Below, one piece after another: positions 46,760 through 57,001 of a stretch of 64,000 nt of DNA. Under the pieces are notes generated by a model, which worked only from the letters and a program-made list of their open reading frames with translations, was not told the origin of the DNA and searched no databases. Both the position numbers and the translations under genes were made by a program. Source of the stretch: Tunturibacter psychrotolerans (GTDB lineage: Bacteria > Acidobacteriota > Terriglobia > Terriglobales > Acidobacteriaceae); assembly GCF_040359615.1 (NCBI RefSeq), contig NZ_CP132942.1, forward strand, positions 5,555,636 through 5,619,635. The letters are read 5' to 3'. The first letter of the stretch is position 1, and each line of letters opens with the position of its first letter.

Positions 46760-49700
46760 TTAGAAGACAAATTTACCAGCTAGTTGGAGAATACGTGCGT
46801 TGTGCGCTGCTGTTGCGGTCAGAAAGCCGTCAGAAGAGCAGCCGCCCGCGTAGCAGTCTGCAGTTGCATCGATCGTACTCCATTGGGTGTGATTGAAAAC
46901 GTTGAATGCCTCTGTGCGGAACTCGAAGTGCATACCCTCACGGACGGCAAAGTTTTTGAATAGACCCATATCGAAGTTTGTGCGAGCGGGAAGGTTGAGA
47001 ACGTTGCGACCCGCGTTGCCGTACGTCAGCCCCTGCGGTGCGGCAAAGGCATCACTGTTGTAGAGACGTGGACCGAGTTGCATACCGGGGTGTCTGATAC
47101 CCACCTTGCCGTGGAGGTGCCCAACAATGTCCGGATAGGATTGAACACCGCTGCCCTGGCTGGTGGCGAATGAATTTCCTGTGCCTGCATTGTCTGCGAT
47201 GATCGAATTGGTGACGCTGAAGGGAGTGCCGGTCTGGAAGCTGGTCAGATCAGAGATCTGCCACCCTCCGAGTAGAGAGTGCAGGAGTCCTGGACGAGTA
47301 AAGAGCGGAATGTCATAGACGAGACTGACTGCGAGGATGTGTCGTTCGTCGAAGTTCGAACTCGCCCTGCTTTGACCGAGGTTGTAGCTATTGACGATTT
47401 CGGTGTTGCCATAGCCGCCGGCCGAACCGTTGTCGATCGAGTGACCGTAAGTGTAAGCCACGCTGCCGTTCAGAGAGCCGAAGTACCGACTGAGTCCGAT
47501 CTGCACGGCGTCATAGCTCGAGTTGATGACGTTTGCGGAGTTATTAATGCTACTTAGACCTGTAAACGGTCGGAACTGATCGGCAGATGCACCGCATGCG
47601 ATTTGGAGACGACTCAATACATCTACGGATAGTGTCTGCCCGTTTACGACAACTGGAACTGGCGGCTGCACGTTTAAAGCTGCTAAAGCTGCGTTGCAAT
47701 CGCCACCTGAAATTGTCTGGCCAGGACCATAGGGATTTTCCGACGCTGACACCGGTCGGAGCTGATTCAGGTCGTACCAGGTGGGCAGATGTCTTCCAAG
47801 GCTGCCCACATAGGCTACTTGCAACACTGTATGACTTGGCAGTTCTCCCTGAACCGCAAGATTGTACTGCTGCACGTAGGGCCAGACTGCGTGAGTCGGA
47901 ATGGCGAATACCTGCAGTGGGAACTGAAGTGGAGTTCCGCCTGAGACGTTATATCCGGAGATGTTGTACCTGTTCGGAGTCTGCACTACTGGAGCCGAAC
48001 CCTCCAAAGCTTCGGAGTTGCTTTCATTCCCATTGGTATGTTCGAAATAAATCCCAAAGCCGCCGCGCACCGAGAGTTTGCCGTTACCAAAGACGTCGTA
48101 GGCGAAGCCGAGACGCGGGGCTGGATTGAAGAGGTGGCCCGACATGCAACCAGAATAGACACCATTGAGGCCGCAAGAGACGACGCCGTTGAAGATGTTG
48201 CCGGTACCTGGTACGAGTGCTCCTGCCTGGCCTGTCACTGAACCATCTGTGTCGATTGTCGGCGCGTTCGCCGCGTTCCATGTCGCCGGCTCGAAGTTTC
48301 CAGACTGGTTGCTGATGTCGTGATAGGTGCCAAAAAGGCTAAGGCGAAGACCGAAGTTGAGGGTAAGTCTGTCGGTGGCACGCCAGTTGTCCTGAATGTA
48401 AGGCTCAACGATTTTGTAGCGGTTGTAGTACTTCGGCTGGGCCGAGGTTTGTGTAAACTGAGCGACATTCCCGACCAGAAGATCGGCGAAGGCGTTTTTT
48501 GTTGTGTTCAGCGACGAAGTGTTAAAGGTGAAGGTCCCCTGGTTGTTGCCCGTCGAGGGTTCGTTCTTCTGGGCCGCGATAAGGCTGGCTCCGAAGATAA
48601 GCGTGTGACGCTTCAACGTCTTGGTGACGTCGTCGCGGTAGGTGTAGGTAGGGTTCGAGTTCTGCCAGGGGAAGTAGCCTGTGGTCTCGCTGAATCCTCC
48701 GCCGTATGCCGCATCTCCCTGTACGGAGATTGAAGGCAGAACGTTGCCATAGCCGTTGGCGAAGAAACCGTTTCCGGTGAAGTTGTCGCGACCAATATTC
48801 GGAGTGGTGTTGATAAGTGTGATGTGATCTGTGGTGTAGTCGGCGACAAACTCGTTAACCAGCGTCGGCGAGGCGGCGTAGGTGAGACTCGCCACCATGT
48901 CGATGCCAGGGCCGGCGAAGCTGTTCTGAACGGTCGGGAACGATCCGGTCTGAAATGTTGGAGGTGTGCTCGTGGTAGACCACGAGTCGTAGATGAAGCG
49001 GTAGAAGCCGCGCACTTTTTCGCTGAAGACCTGGTCGATGCGGAAGAGCTCTTCGCGATTGGTGGTGAGCTGCGAGGGAGATGCAGTGAAGAACGAAGAC
49101 GTACCTGAGCCAGTGTTTGCTGCCGGGATTAGCACGAGAAGAGCCTGACCGTTGGGATCGACCGGGACCTGATTATTGGTGAAGTAGGAGCCGGTTGTTG
49201 GATCTACAGGACAACTCGGAAAATCCCCTGTATCGACGGCGCTGCCGGGAGCAGGACACAGATCTGAAAAATTCCCACCACGCTCAGCGTCCGACGGTAC
49301 CTGCTGATTGAAGAAAGTACCAGGTACATTTTCGTGACGAAACTCCTGCGAATAGAAGAAGAAGGTCTTCCGTTCCGCTGGAGTGTAGATATGGGGGATA
49401 TAGACCGGTCCACCGATCGTAAATCCGTAGTCATGCTTTTTGTAAGTTGGAACCGTCTGAGCAAAGTAATTTCGCGCGTTGAACGCATCGTTTCGGAGAA
49501 ACTCGAATACGTCGCCATGCAAACGTTCAGTGCCGGACTTCGTCTGCGCCTGGACTGTGCCGGATGCGTTGCGTCCATATTGGGCGCCATAGTTGGAGGT
49601 GAGAACCTGGGTCTCGGCGATGGCGTCGACGTTGGGGTAGACGTTGAGGGTGGTATTGCTTCCGTTGTCCATGATGCTCGCGCCATCGAGCTCCCAATTG

Positions 49701-50371
49701 TTGTACTGCGGGCGACCGCCGTTTAAGCTGTATTCGACGCTGCCTGCTACGCCCGTCTCACCTTCATCCTGGTCAGTCTGGCTGACGACACCGGGTGAGA
49801 GGGTGACGAGTTGACTGAAGTTACGACCATTCAAGACTATCTGTGTAATTTGCTTGCCTGTGATGGTGAATGAAATCTCCGGCGACTCTGTCTGGACCGC
49901 TCCCAGGTCGGTGCCGCTGACCTTCACCTCGGTGGAAGTGCTACCAACCGAGAGTTGCGCGTCCACTCTCTCTTTGCGCGACACACGAACGACGACGCCC
50001 GTGGCTTCGAATTTTTCGAATCCCGGGGCCGTGATCTGGAGGTTGTACGTTCCGGCGTTAAGAGCGGGAAGAGAATACTCTCCGGCTGAGTTTGTACTCA
50101 CCGTAATACTCGTTCCCTGGGCCGTGTTGGTCAGCGTCACACTGGCATTCTGGATGGCAGCTCCGCTCGGGTCTGTGACTGCGCCATTGATTGCGCTGGA
50201 TTGCTGCGCAACCACCACTGCCGGCAATAGCGAAAGCAAAGCAATAAGCAGGTAGCGAAAGATGCCTCGCGACGAGACACTGACAGACCGGTCGGCAGCG
50301 GCGGTCGAGACCGCATGGGTGAGCATGGAGGTGTCGGGCTTGGGACAACAAAGCGAACTATGGGAACGCAT
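46760..50371 (-). CDS. TonB-dependent receptor, Oar-like, with N-terminal carboxypeptidase-regulatory domain
   Basis: A ~1200-residue outer-membrane protein. A signal peptide (LLIALLSLLPAVVVAQQ) is followed by a carboxypeptidase-regulatory-like beta-sandwich (INGAVTDPSGAAIQNASVTLTN ... GEYSLPALNAGTYNLQITAPGFE), a plug domain, and a long barrel ending in the aromatic residue Phe (ILQLAGKFVF). This is the large acidobacterial type used for glycan or other large substrates. Start chosen at ATG 50371; an upstream in-frame codon at 50407 is possible. It is divergent from the TPR gene and upstream of the GH20 gene, so its ligand is probably an aminosugar glycan (inference). Confidence 0.92.
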   Translation of the reverse strand: MRSHSSLCCPKPDTSMLTHAVSTAAADRSVSVSSRGIFRYLLIALLSLLPAVVVAQQSSAINGAVTDPSGAAIQNASVTLTNTAQGTSITVSTNSAGEYSLPALNAGTYNLQITAPGFEKFEATGVVVRVSRKERVDAQLSVGSTSTEVKVSGTDLGAVQTESPEISFTITGKQITQIVLNGRNFSQLVTLSPGVVSQTDQDEGETGVAGSVEYSLNGGRPQYNNWELDGASIMDNGSNTTLNVYPNVDAIAETQVLTSNYGAQYGRNASGTVQAQTKSGTERLHGDVFEFLRNDAFNARNYFAQTVPTYKKHDYGFTIGGPVYIPHIYTPAERKTFFFYSQEFRHENVPGTFFNQQVPSDAERGGNFSDLCPAPGSAVDTGDFPSCPVDPTTGSYFTNNQVPVDPNGQALLVLIPAANTGSGTSSFFTASPSQLTTNREELFRIDQVFSEKVRGFYRFIYDSWSTTSTPPTFQTGSFPTVQNSFAGPGIDMVASLTYAASPTLVNEFVADYTTDHITLINTTPNIGRDNFTGNGFFANGYGNVLPSISVQGDAAYGGGFSETTGYFPWQNSNPTYTYRDDVTKTLKRHTLIFGASLIAAQKNEPSTGNNQGTFTFNTSSLNTTKNAFADLLVGNVAQFTQTSAQPKYYNRYKIVEPYIQDNWRATDRLTLNFGLRLSLFGTYHDISNQSGNFEPATWNAANAPTIDTDGSVTGQAGALVPGTGNIFNGVVSCGLNGVYSGCMSGHLFNPAPRLGFAYDVFGNGKLSVRGGFGIYFEHTNGNESNSEALEGSAPVVQTPNRYNISGYNVSGGTPLQFPLQVFAIPTHAVWPYVQQYNLAVQGELPSHTVLQVAYVGSLGRHLPTWYDLNQLRPVSASENPYGPGQTISGGDCNAALAALNVQPPVPVVVNGQTLSVDVLSRLQIACGASADQFRPFTGLSSINNSANVINSSYDAVQIGLSRYFGSLNGSVAYTYGHSIDNGSAGGYGNTEIVNSYNLGQSRASSNFDERHILAVSLVYDIPLFTRPGLLHSLLGGWQISDLTSFQTGTPFSVTNSIIADNAGTGNSFATSQGSGVQSYPDIVGHLHGKVGIRHPGMQLGPRLYNSDAFAAPQGLTYGNAGRNVLNLPARTNFDMGLFKNFAVREGMHFEFRTEAFNVFNHTQWSTIDATADCYAGGCSSDGFLTATAAHNARILQLAGKFVF

Positions 50372-50526
50372 GGGATTAAATGCCTCCAGAAATGAAGAAG
50401 CTGCCAATTCTAGACCTCTGTTGCGACGGACTACTTAGCCCAATTTGGTTATCGCTCTGCTCGGTGTGCCACCCATATTAGAACGTTTGAATAGTCTGTC
50501 AAGAAAAAGTTTTATTAGCGTAAAAA

Positions 50527-51843
50527 TTGTTTAGCTTGAACGAGTGTCGACCCATCGGGTTATCTTTGACTGAAATTGCTCTGGAAGACTCCAACTACTT
50601 GAATCCTCACGCGCAATCTCGGTACTTATTGTCGCTCTGTTTGATGATTGTGAGTGGCAGGCAAAATCTCCACTTAAATCCTTTTGCATCCTCGCTGGTG
50701 GGCAAACGGGTGATGCTCGCATCCGTACAGAGTGTCGCCACTTCCTCGCAGGATCCCGCGACCATCTTTTCGCAAGGGGCACAGGCTTTGAAGAACGGCG
50801 AGTTCCGCAGGGCAGAAGAACTCTTTCGACGGGTCATCGCGCTCGATCCAAAATCTGGTGCGGCACACATCAATCTCGGCGTTACGTACATGCGCGAACG
50901 ACGGTGGGACGATGCGATGGCCGAGTTACATCAGGCAGAGACGCTCTCTCCCAAAACCTCAGGCATTCAACTCAACATGGGGCTCATCTATTACCGCAAG
51001 AGCGATTTTAGTGCAGCTATCGAGCCATTCTCGAAGGTCTTGAAACTAGAACCGGATTCGCTGCAGGCAAGCTATCTGCTGGGCTTGTGCTACTTTTTTA
51101 CGAATCGATATAAGGCTGCCGTGGAGACGCTGGCTCCTATATGGAAACAGGAGTCGACCAACTTGAACTACCTCTATGTGCTGAGCATTGCTGCGAACAA
51201 GTCGTCCAATACGCCGCTACAGAAGCAGGTCTTCGACCAGATGATTGCAATCGGACAGAACACTCCGGAGTTCCATTTGTACGCGGGGAAGGCGTGGCTG
51301 GCGGGACACGACACCGACCAGGCGCTCGAGCAATTTCGGATAGCTGCTGCAGCGAAACCGGATCTTCCTCTCGTGCATTATTTTCTGGGACGGACTTACC
51401 TTGAACGCTACGCTTATTCTGAAGCTGAGGCTGAGCTGAAAAAAGACGTGTCCGTTGAGCCGGAGTTCGCATACAACTACGAAGAGCTGGGTCTTCTCTA
51501 TGCAAAGCTGGAGCAGCCCGAAAAAGCAGAGCTGTCTTTTCGCAGAGCGATTGAACTCAACCACGAGTTAGTAAACTCATACTTCGGCCTCGCCAAGCTA
51601 TACCGGGACTCAGCGCGCTACAGCGACGCACTGGAGATGTTGGACCATGCCGAAGCCCTTGCGCCTCAGAGCGCCAGTATTCACTACACGAGGGGACAGG
51701 TGTTGACTCATCTTGGAGAGCGCGCACAGGCGCGTCAAGAGTTCGATACGGCCTCGAAGCTTCTCAAATCCTTCAACGATCGCCTACAGCAAGATCCTTC
51801 GGGAGATCAATCTGCCGACGCTCAGAATGCCGCGCAGCAATAA
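50527..51843 (+). CDS. TPR-repeat protein
   Basis: About 438 residues from TTG 50527; ATG 50644 (residue 40) is an equally plausible start, and no clear ribosome site decides. The body is built of about nine tetratricopeptide repeats (e.g. GAAHINLGVTYMRERRWDDAMAELHQAE, LQASYLLGLCYFFTNRYKAAVETL, YNYEELGLLYAKLEQPEKAELSFRRAIEL), ending in a short Gln/Asp tail. TPR proteins act as protein-interaction scaffolds. In acidobacteria they often stand next to TonB receptor and glycosidase genes, as here. Whether it is exported is unclear. Confidence 0.85.
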   Translation: MFSLNECRPIGLSLTEIALEDSNYLNPHAQSRYLLSLCLMIVSGRQNLHLNPFASSLVGKRVMLASVQSVATSSQDPATIFSQGAQALKNGEFRRAEELFRRVIALDPKSGAAHINLGVTYMRERRWDDAMAELHQAETLSPKTSGIQLNMGLIYYRKSDFSAAIEPFSKVLKLEPDSLQASYLLGLCYFFTNRYKAAVETLAPIWKQESTNLNYLYVLSIAANKSSNTPLQKQVFDQMIAIGQNTPEFHLYAGKAWLAGHDTDQALEQFRIAAAAKPDLPLVHYFLGRTYLERYAYSEAEAELKKDVSVEPEFAYNYEELGLLYAKLEQPEKAELSFRRAIELNHELVNSYFGLAKLYRDSARYSDALEMLDHAEALAPQSASIHYTRGQVLTHLGERAQARQEFDTASKLLKSFNDRLQQDPSGDQSADAQNAAQQ

Positions 51844-51957
51844 TTCAGTTAGGCATTGGGCAATGCGCGGAGGGTTTTCTCCTTAAGATCGGCAAGGACT
51901 GCTTCCGGGAAGAGTGTGCTATAACTTCAGCATCTTAACGTAACGGCTCATTAGTTT

Positions 51958-53037
51958 ATGCGTAAAACCCTGAACTCTGGAAGAATCACGCTTGCCGATG
52001 TAGCACGCGAGGCCGGATTCTCCTCCTCCACCGTGTCAATCGTTCTCAACGAAGCGCCGCTCTCCCGGTATGTAGCGGCAAACACGAAGCTCCTTATCAA
52101 GGAGACGTCGAAGCGGCTCGGCTATCGCCCGGATGCATTCGCGCGATCACTTCGTCGGCGCAGAAGCCTGACCATCGGTATCATGGTGTTCGATATCTCA
52201 GATCCCTACTGCACGCTCATTCTCAAAGGCATTCACAAAACGCTACAGCCGACCGGTTACCTGCCCATCATCATGGATGCGCACAACGAACCGAAGCAGT
52301 TCGAGCGCTATCTCGAGATGATGCTTGAGCGCAGGCTCGAAGCCTTGATCATCGTTGCCAATTGGCTGTTCGTCGATATCAAAATGCTTGGCGAACTTGA
52401 GCGAGAGCACATCCCGATGGTGATGGTAGGACGGTCAATACCGATTGGCTCTATGAGTTCGGTGATGGTTGACAACGAGGCGGGCGGGTATGCTGCACTG
52501 CAACACCTGTACAAGCTGGGTCATCGTAAGATTGCATTCGTGCGCGGTCCGATGAAGTTGGAGGACAGCAGCGAGCGTTTCGATGGCATGATGCGATTTG
52601 CACAGGAGGTTGGGCTGAAGATCGAGCCCCAGCTGATCGTCGATCTGCCAAATGAATTGGATCCTCTCTCGGGGTTTTATGAGGGCTGTCGACTCACCAA
52701 TGAATTGCTAACGACGGGTAAATCATTTTCGGCGATCGCAGCCTTCGATGACCTGACCGCGTTTGGAGTGGTGCGAGCATTGCATGAGCAAGGAGTTGGA
52801 GTTCCCGAGCAGTGCTCCGTTATCGGCTTCGACGACGTTCCTCATGCGGCGCTCTTCAGCCCGGGGCTGACAACAGTGCAGCAGCCGATGGAAGAGATGG
52901 GCCGAATTGCTGCTCAGCGCGTACTGCGTGGTATCGATGCGCTCGGAGAAGATGCGCAAGCCGTCGGTAACGACGGCCACACACGATTGGTTCCAACTGT
53001 TACGGTGCGCGAGTCAACGGGCAGACGACGCAAATAG
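51958..53037 (+). CDS. LacI-family transcriptional regulator
   Basis: A 359-residue sugar-responsive repressor type. The N-terminal HTH reads ITLADVAREAGFSSSTVSIVLNEAP with the hinge helix SKRLGYRPDAFARSLRRRRS, and the periplasmic-binding-protein-like effector domain contains GIMVFDISDPYC, HKIAFVRGP and FDDVPHAALFSPGLTTVQQP. It sits between the TPR gene and the GH2 gene on the plus strand and probably controls this glycan-utilisation locus. An imperfect inverted sequence CTTAACGTAACGGCT just upstream may be an operator, not verified. Confidence 0.93.
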   Translation: MRKTLNSGRITLADVAREAGFSSSTVSIVLNEAPLSRYVAANTKLLIKETSKRLGYRPDAFARSLRRRRSLTIGIMVFDISDPYCTLILKGIHKTLQPTGYLPIIMDAHNEPKQFERYLEMMLERRLEALIIVANWLFVDIKMLGELEREHIPMVMVGRSIPIGSMSSVMVDNEAGGYAALQHLYKLGHRKIAFVRGPMKLEDSSERFDGMMRFAQEVGLKIEPQLIVDLPNELDPLSGFYEGCRLTNELLTTGKSFSAIAAFDDLTAFGVVRALHEQGVGVPEQCSVIGFDDVPHAALFSPGLTTVQQPMEEMGRIAAQRVLRGIDALGEDAQAVGNDGHTRLVPTVTVRESTGRRRK

Positions 53038-53266
53038 CGAATCTGAAGAACTCGATCTACAAACTTTGGAAGCGAAAAGGTTTTTATTGACATTCTGACG
53101 GAAATAATCTTAGCTACTCGTATTCATTTATTCAATCGTTGTAATACCTGTGTTCAACGAGTGGTTTTTTCGTCCAAGTCTCATGAGGGCGGAGCCGGAG
53201 CAGCGGCCAGAAAAGTTGCATGGCACTTGGTACATGATTGGAAGGGCTCTGGAGGTTTCAAAGTCG

Positions 53267-55975
53267 ATGATTCTGTATAAGCAATCCGTAAAGTGCTTTC
53301 CCCTGCGGGGCGCACTACTCGTGGCGTTTCTGTGGGTCTTCAATTTGTACGTGACGCCCGCACTTGGTGCGACCGATTCGTCATCGACCAGCATGCCGCT
53401 CAAGGCCGGTTGGACAGTTCAGTCCGATTGCAAAATCCACGGCGACGGAGCAAAGCTCTCTACCCCTGGTACGCACACCGAGGGTTGGTATAGCGCGACT
53501 GTTCCGGCAACCGTTCTTGCGGTGCAGGTTGCTGCGGGTGAGTTCAAAGATATCTTCGTTGGTACGAACCTGCGTTCGATTCCGGGCACCTCTTATCCGC
53601 AGGGGGAGAACTTCTCTAATCTCGACATGCCTGCCGATAGTCCTTATCACTGCGGCTGGTGGTATCGGAAGGCCTTCAACATCGCGGCCACAGAACACGG
53701 CAAGACCTTCTGGATTCGCTTCGGCGGCATCAACTACCGGGCGGACGTCTGGTTGAACGGTCAGAAGATTGCGGACTCGACACAGGTGCAAGGCGCTTAC
53801 CGTACTTATGAATTCAACGTCACGAAAGCGCTGAGGCCTGGCCAAGAAAACGTGCTTGCTGTCGAGACCTTCGCGCCGACTCCGACCGATTTAGGCATCA
53901 ACTGGGTGGACTGGAACCCCTGTCCTCCAGATAAAGACATGGGACTTTGGGGACCTGTCACGCTATTAACGAGCGGCCCGGTCGTAGTACGATCACCAAT
54001 GGCGACGAGCCATTTCCCCGATGACTCCTTAAAGACAGCGGAACTCACCGTTCGTGCGGAGGTCAGCAACACAACCGACCATCCGACAAGGGGGCGCCTC
54101 GAGGGTACCGCCGCAGGCATAGTTATCTCGCAACCTGTGGCGCTGGATGCCGGCGAAACGAAGACGATCACTTTCGCGCCAGAGAATTTTTCACAGCTAC
54201 GGATCAAGAACCCTCGCGTATGGTGGCCGGCCGATGTAGGCGCGCATCCGCTGGAAACATTGACGCTCCGATTTGTAGTGGATGGCTCTGTGTCGGATGA
54301 GCAAAGTGTTCATTTTGGCATTCGAGAAGTCACGTCGGAACTTACGCCAAAAGGGTACCGCTTGTTCCATGTCAACCAGCACCCTATTCTGATACGCGGC
54401 GCCGGTTGGTCACAGGATATGCTTCTACGCCAGCAGCCTGAACGACTGGCAGCCGAATTTCGAATGGTGCATGACATGCACCTGAACGCAATTCGACTTG
54501 AAGGCAAGATGGAGACGGACGAATTTTTCCGTCTCGCAGATGAACAGGGCGTGTTGGTGATAGCAGGATGGTGCTGCTGCGACCATTGGGAACACTGGAA
54601 TAAGTGGACGCCAGAGACCTTGGACGTAGCCACCGCTTCATTGAGATCACAGATACTACGGATTCGCAGCCATCCGAGCTTGATTGCCTGGCTAAATGGC
54701 AGTGACAACCCACCGCCCGCCAACGTGGAGTCCGCCTACCTGAAAGTGCTCGCGGAGAGCTACTGGCCGAACGCAATCCTATCTTCAGCGACAGCCACTC
54801 CGACCACTGTAAGCGGCCCGAGCGGCGTGAAGATGACGGGCCCATATGATTTTGTCGCGCCATCCTACTGGCTCGTCGACTCTCATTATGGGGGAGCCTA
54901 TGGATTCAACACCGAGACGAGTCCCGGTCCAGCGATTCCCTCGCTGCAAAGCCTAAAGAAGATGTTGCCGCCCGACCACCAGTGGCCTCGCGATGGGGTT
55001 TGGGGATATCACGCGGGCGGTGAAGGATTCCAGAATTTTAATGCGTTCAACGACGCCATGAATGCTACCTACGGCGAGGCTAAAACGCAGGAGAGATATA
55101 ACCAGGTTGCGCAGTCGATGGCCTTCGACGGAGAGCGCGCTATGTTCGAGGCCTATGGCCGCAATAAGTACACCTCAACCGGCGTCATCCAGTGGATGCT
55201 CAACAATGCGTGGCCTTCGAGCATCTGGCATCTTTACGACTACTACCTGGACGCAGGCGGCGGTTACTACGGGACAAAGGAGGCTTGCGAACTGCTACAT
55301 GTGCAGTATTCGTACGACGATCATAGCGTTTACGTCGTCAATAGCGTCTATGTCGCATCGCCCGGGTTGACTGCAGTTGTCCAGGTATACGACCTTGATT
55401 TAAAAGAGCTCTTCGCTAAATCAAGCACTGTCGATGTAGGCCCCGACAATGCGGTAAAGGCGATCGACATTCCGCAGGAGATCTTTCAGCCGGCGTCTGG
55501 CACCTACTTTGTTCAACTCGAATTGAAGGACGCAAAAGGCGGGATCGTCAGCAGGAACTTCTACTGGGTGCCAGGCAAATTGACAGAGTTCGACTGGGCA
55601 AAGACGGACTATACCCATACGCCGGCCAAGACCTTCGAAAATATGACCGCGCTCGGTACCCTGCCTGCGGCACACATTGCAGTGACCGCTCACACCTCAG
55701 GCAATCTGATTCATGTGCGGCTCTCCAATCCATCGAAAGCACTGGCGTTCCAAGTCGTCGCCGAGTTGGAAGATGAGCATGGGGCGAAGCTCCCACAGAC
55801 GACATGGACTGATAACTACATCGAACTGATGCCAGGTGAGGAGCGCGAACTGACAGCGTCGATGCCATCAGACACGATTGCAAACGCGAATTCCAAGGAA
55901 GTTGCGGAGTGGAAGGTGAAGATCGAGGGATGGAACACCACAGCTGTCACCATCCCTTCGAGGCCAATCGAGTAG
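53267..55975 (+). CDS. GH2 exo-beta-D-glucosaminidase-like enzyme
   Basis: About 902 residues from ATG 53267, which gives a proper signal peptide (ALLVAFLWVFNLYVTPALGA); the frame is open from 53150. Jelly-roll, Ig-like and TIM-barrel domains follow as in GH2. The acid/base region reads AWLNGSDNPPPANVE, where Asp replaces the usual Glu, and the nucleophile region is GFNTETSPG; both match the chitosan-degrading exo-glucosaminidase (CsxA) branch. Such enzymes split glucosamine from the non-reducing end of chitosan oligomers. Beta-mannosidase-like activity is an alternative. The gene follows the LacI regulator on the same strand. Confidence 0.85.
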   Translation: MILYKQSVKCFPLRGALLVAFLWVFNLYVTPALGATDSSSTSMPLKAGWTVQSDCKIHGDGAKLSTPGTHTEGWYSATVPATVLAVQVAAGEFKDIFVGTNLRSIPGTSYPQGENFSNLDMPADSPYHCGWWYRKAFNIAATEHGKTFWIRFGGINYRADVWLNGQKIADSTQVQGAYRTYEFNVTKALRPGQENVLAVETFAPTPTDLGINWVDWNPCPPDKDMGLWGPVTLLTSGPVVVRSPMATSHFPDDSLKTAELTVRAEVSNTTDHPTRGRLEGTAAGIVISQPVALDAGETKTITFAPENFSQLRIKNPRVWWPADVGAHPLETLTLRFVVDGSVSDEQSVHFGIREVTSELTPKGYRLFHVNQHPILIRGAGWSQDMLLRQQPERLAAEFRMVHDMHLNAIRLEGKMETDEFFRLADEQGVLVIAGWCCCDHWEHWNKWTPETLDVATASLRSQILRIRSHPSLIAWLNGSDNPPPANVESAYLKVLAESYWPNAILSSATATPTTVSGPSGVKMTGPYDFVAPSYWLVDSHYGGAYGFNTETSPGPAIPSLQSLKKMLPPDHQWPRDGVWGYHAGGEGFQNFNAFNDAMNATYGEAKTQERYNQVAQSMAFDGERAMFEAYGRNKYTSTGVIQWMLNNAWPSSIWHLYDYYLDAGGGYYGTKEACELLHVQYSYDDHSVYVVNSVYVASPGLTAVVQVYDLDLKELFAKSSTVDVGPDNAVKAIDIPQEIFQPASGTYFVQLELKDAKGGIVSRNFYWVPGKLTEFDWAKTDYTHTPAKTFENMTALGTLPAAHIAVTAHTSGNLIHVRLSNPSKALAFQVVAELEDEHGAKLPQTTWTDNYIELMPGEERELTASMPSDTIANANSKEVAEWKVKIEGWNTTAVTIPSRPIE

Positions 55976-56002
55976 GCTCTGGAGTGAGAACGAGAGGGCC
56001 GA

Positions 56003-56931
56003 ATGCCGACCAAACTGGATGATAAACAAAGATTCACGCTCAAGCGCAACCTGCGGTATCTCGACCTCATTCTCTACGGATCATCCTGATACTACCGACG
56101 GCGCCGATGCCGGTGTTTGGAGTGATCCATCAGGAGTCGCGCGGCCATGTCCTGATGGCCATTGTCTTTGCGCTTATCGCTATGCTTTACGGCTTATCGC
56201 TACGGCCGAATGGCACGTGCCTATCCGAAGGGGGCTCAGCGTTCACGTATGTAGGCGAAGAGCTGCATCCCAGCTTAGGCTATGTGACTGGCTGGTGCAT
56301 GGCCATGGACTACATACTCAATCCGCTGATCTGTACGATCTGGAGCAGTGAGGCCGCGATGAACTTCGTCCCCGAGGTTCCTTACGTTGCGTGGGCACTT
56401 TTTTTCGCGGCTTTGTTCACGGCGCTCAACCTTCGCGGCGTCGAAACTTCGGCGCGTATCAACGCTGCGGTTGCGGCGGGGTTGGGAATCGTGATTGCAC
56501 TATTCTTCGTCGCCGCCTTAAGGTACATCTTCCAGCTGCACGTGTCTTCGTCCGCGTTCTATCTCGATCCCGTTTACAACAGATCGACCTTCTCCGCACC
56601 CGCTGTGTTTCGCGGAACCTCAATTGCGGTGCCTACCTATATCGGCTTTGACGGCGTATTGACCTTGAGTGATGAGGCTCACGGTCCCGCCCGTACTATT
56701 CCGCGCGCGATCGTTCTGACCTGTCTAATCACAGGTCTACTCGTATCGGCTGAAATGTATCTGGCGCAGCTTGTGTGGCCGAGTGTGGCTGCTTTTCCTG
56801 ACCTTGATACAGCCTATGTGGCAGTCGCACGACGCCACAACAGCGAGCGGAGGAGTCAAGGCATTCTCCGATTTCTCAGGCCTGCAACGTTCCTTGAAAG
56901 CTGTGGAGTTGCCGAAAATATCGGCTTGTGA
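56003..56931 (+). pseudogene. APC-family amino acid/amine permease, frameshifted and truncated
   Basis: ATG 56003 opens MPTKLDDKQRFTLKRNLRYLDLILYG, but a one-base loss near 56080 shifts the frame. The rest (PMPVFGVIHQESRGHV, GGSAFTYVGEELHPSLGYVTG, LNLRGVETSARINAA) continues in the next frame. A second local pair of compensating shifts garbles the segment between LIAMLY and EGGSAF. After FPDLDTAYVAVA similarity ends, so about half of the ~450-residue permease is missing. It lies 27 bp after the GH2 gene and once was probably co-transcribed with it. Confidence 0.8.
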
Positions 56932-57001
56932 CAGAAAATGCCTTCCACGTGTGTTTCAACGATCCGCATGTGCTGTGCACACTGTCTTGAGCTTCGTGAG
57001 A

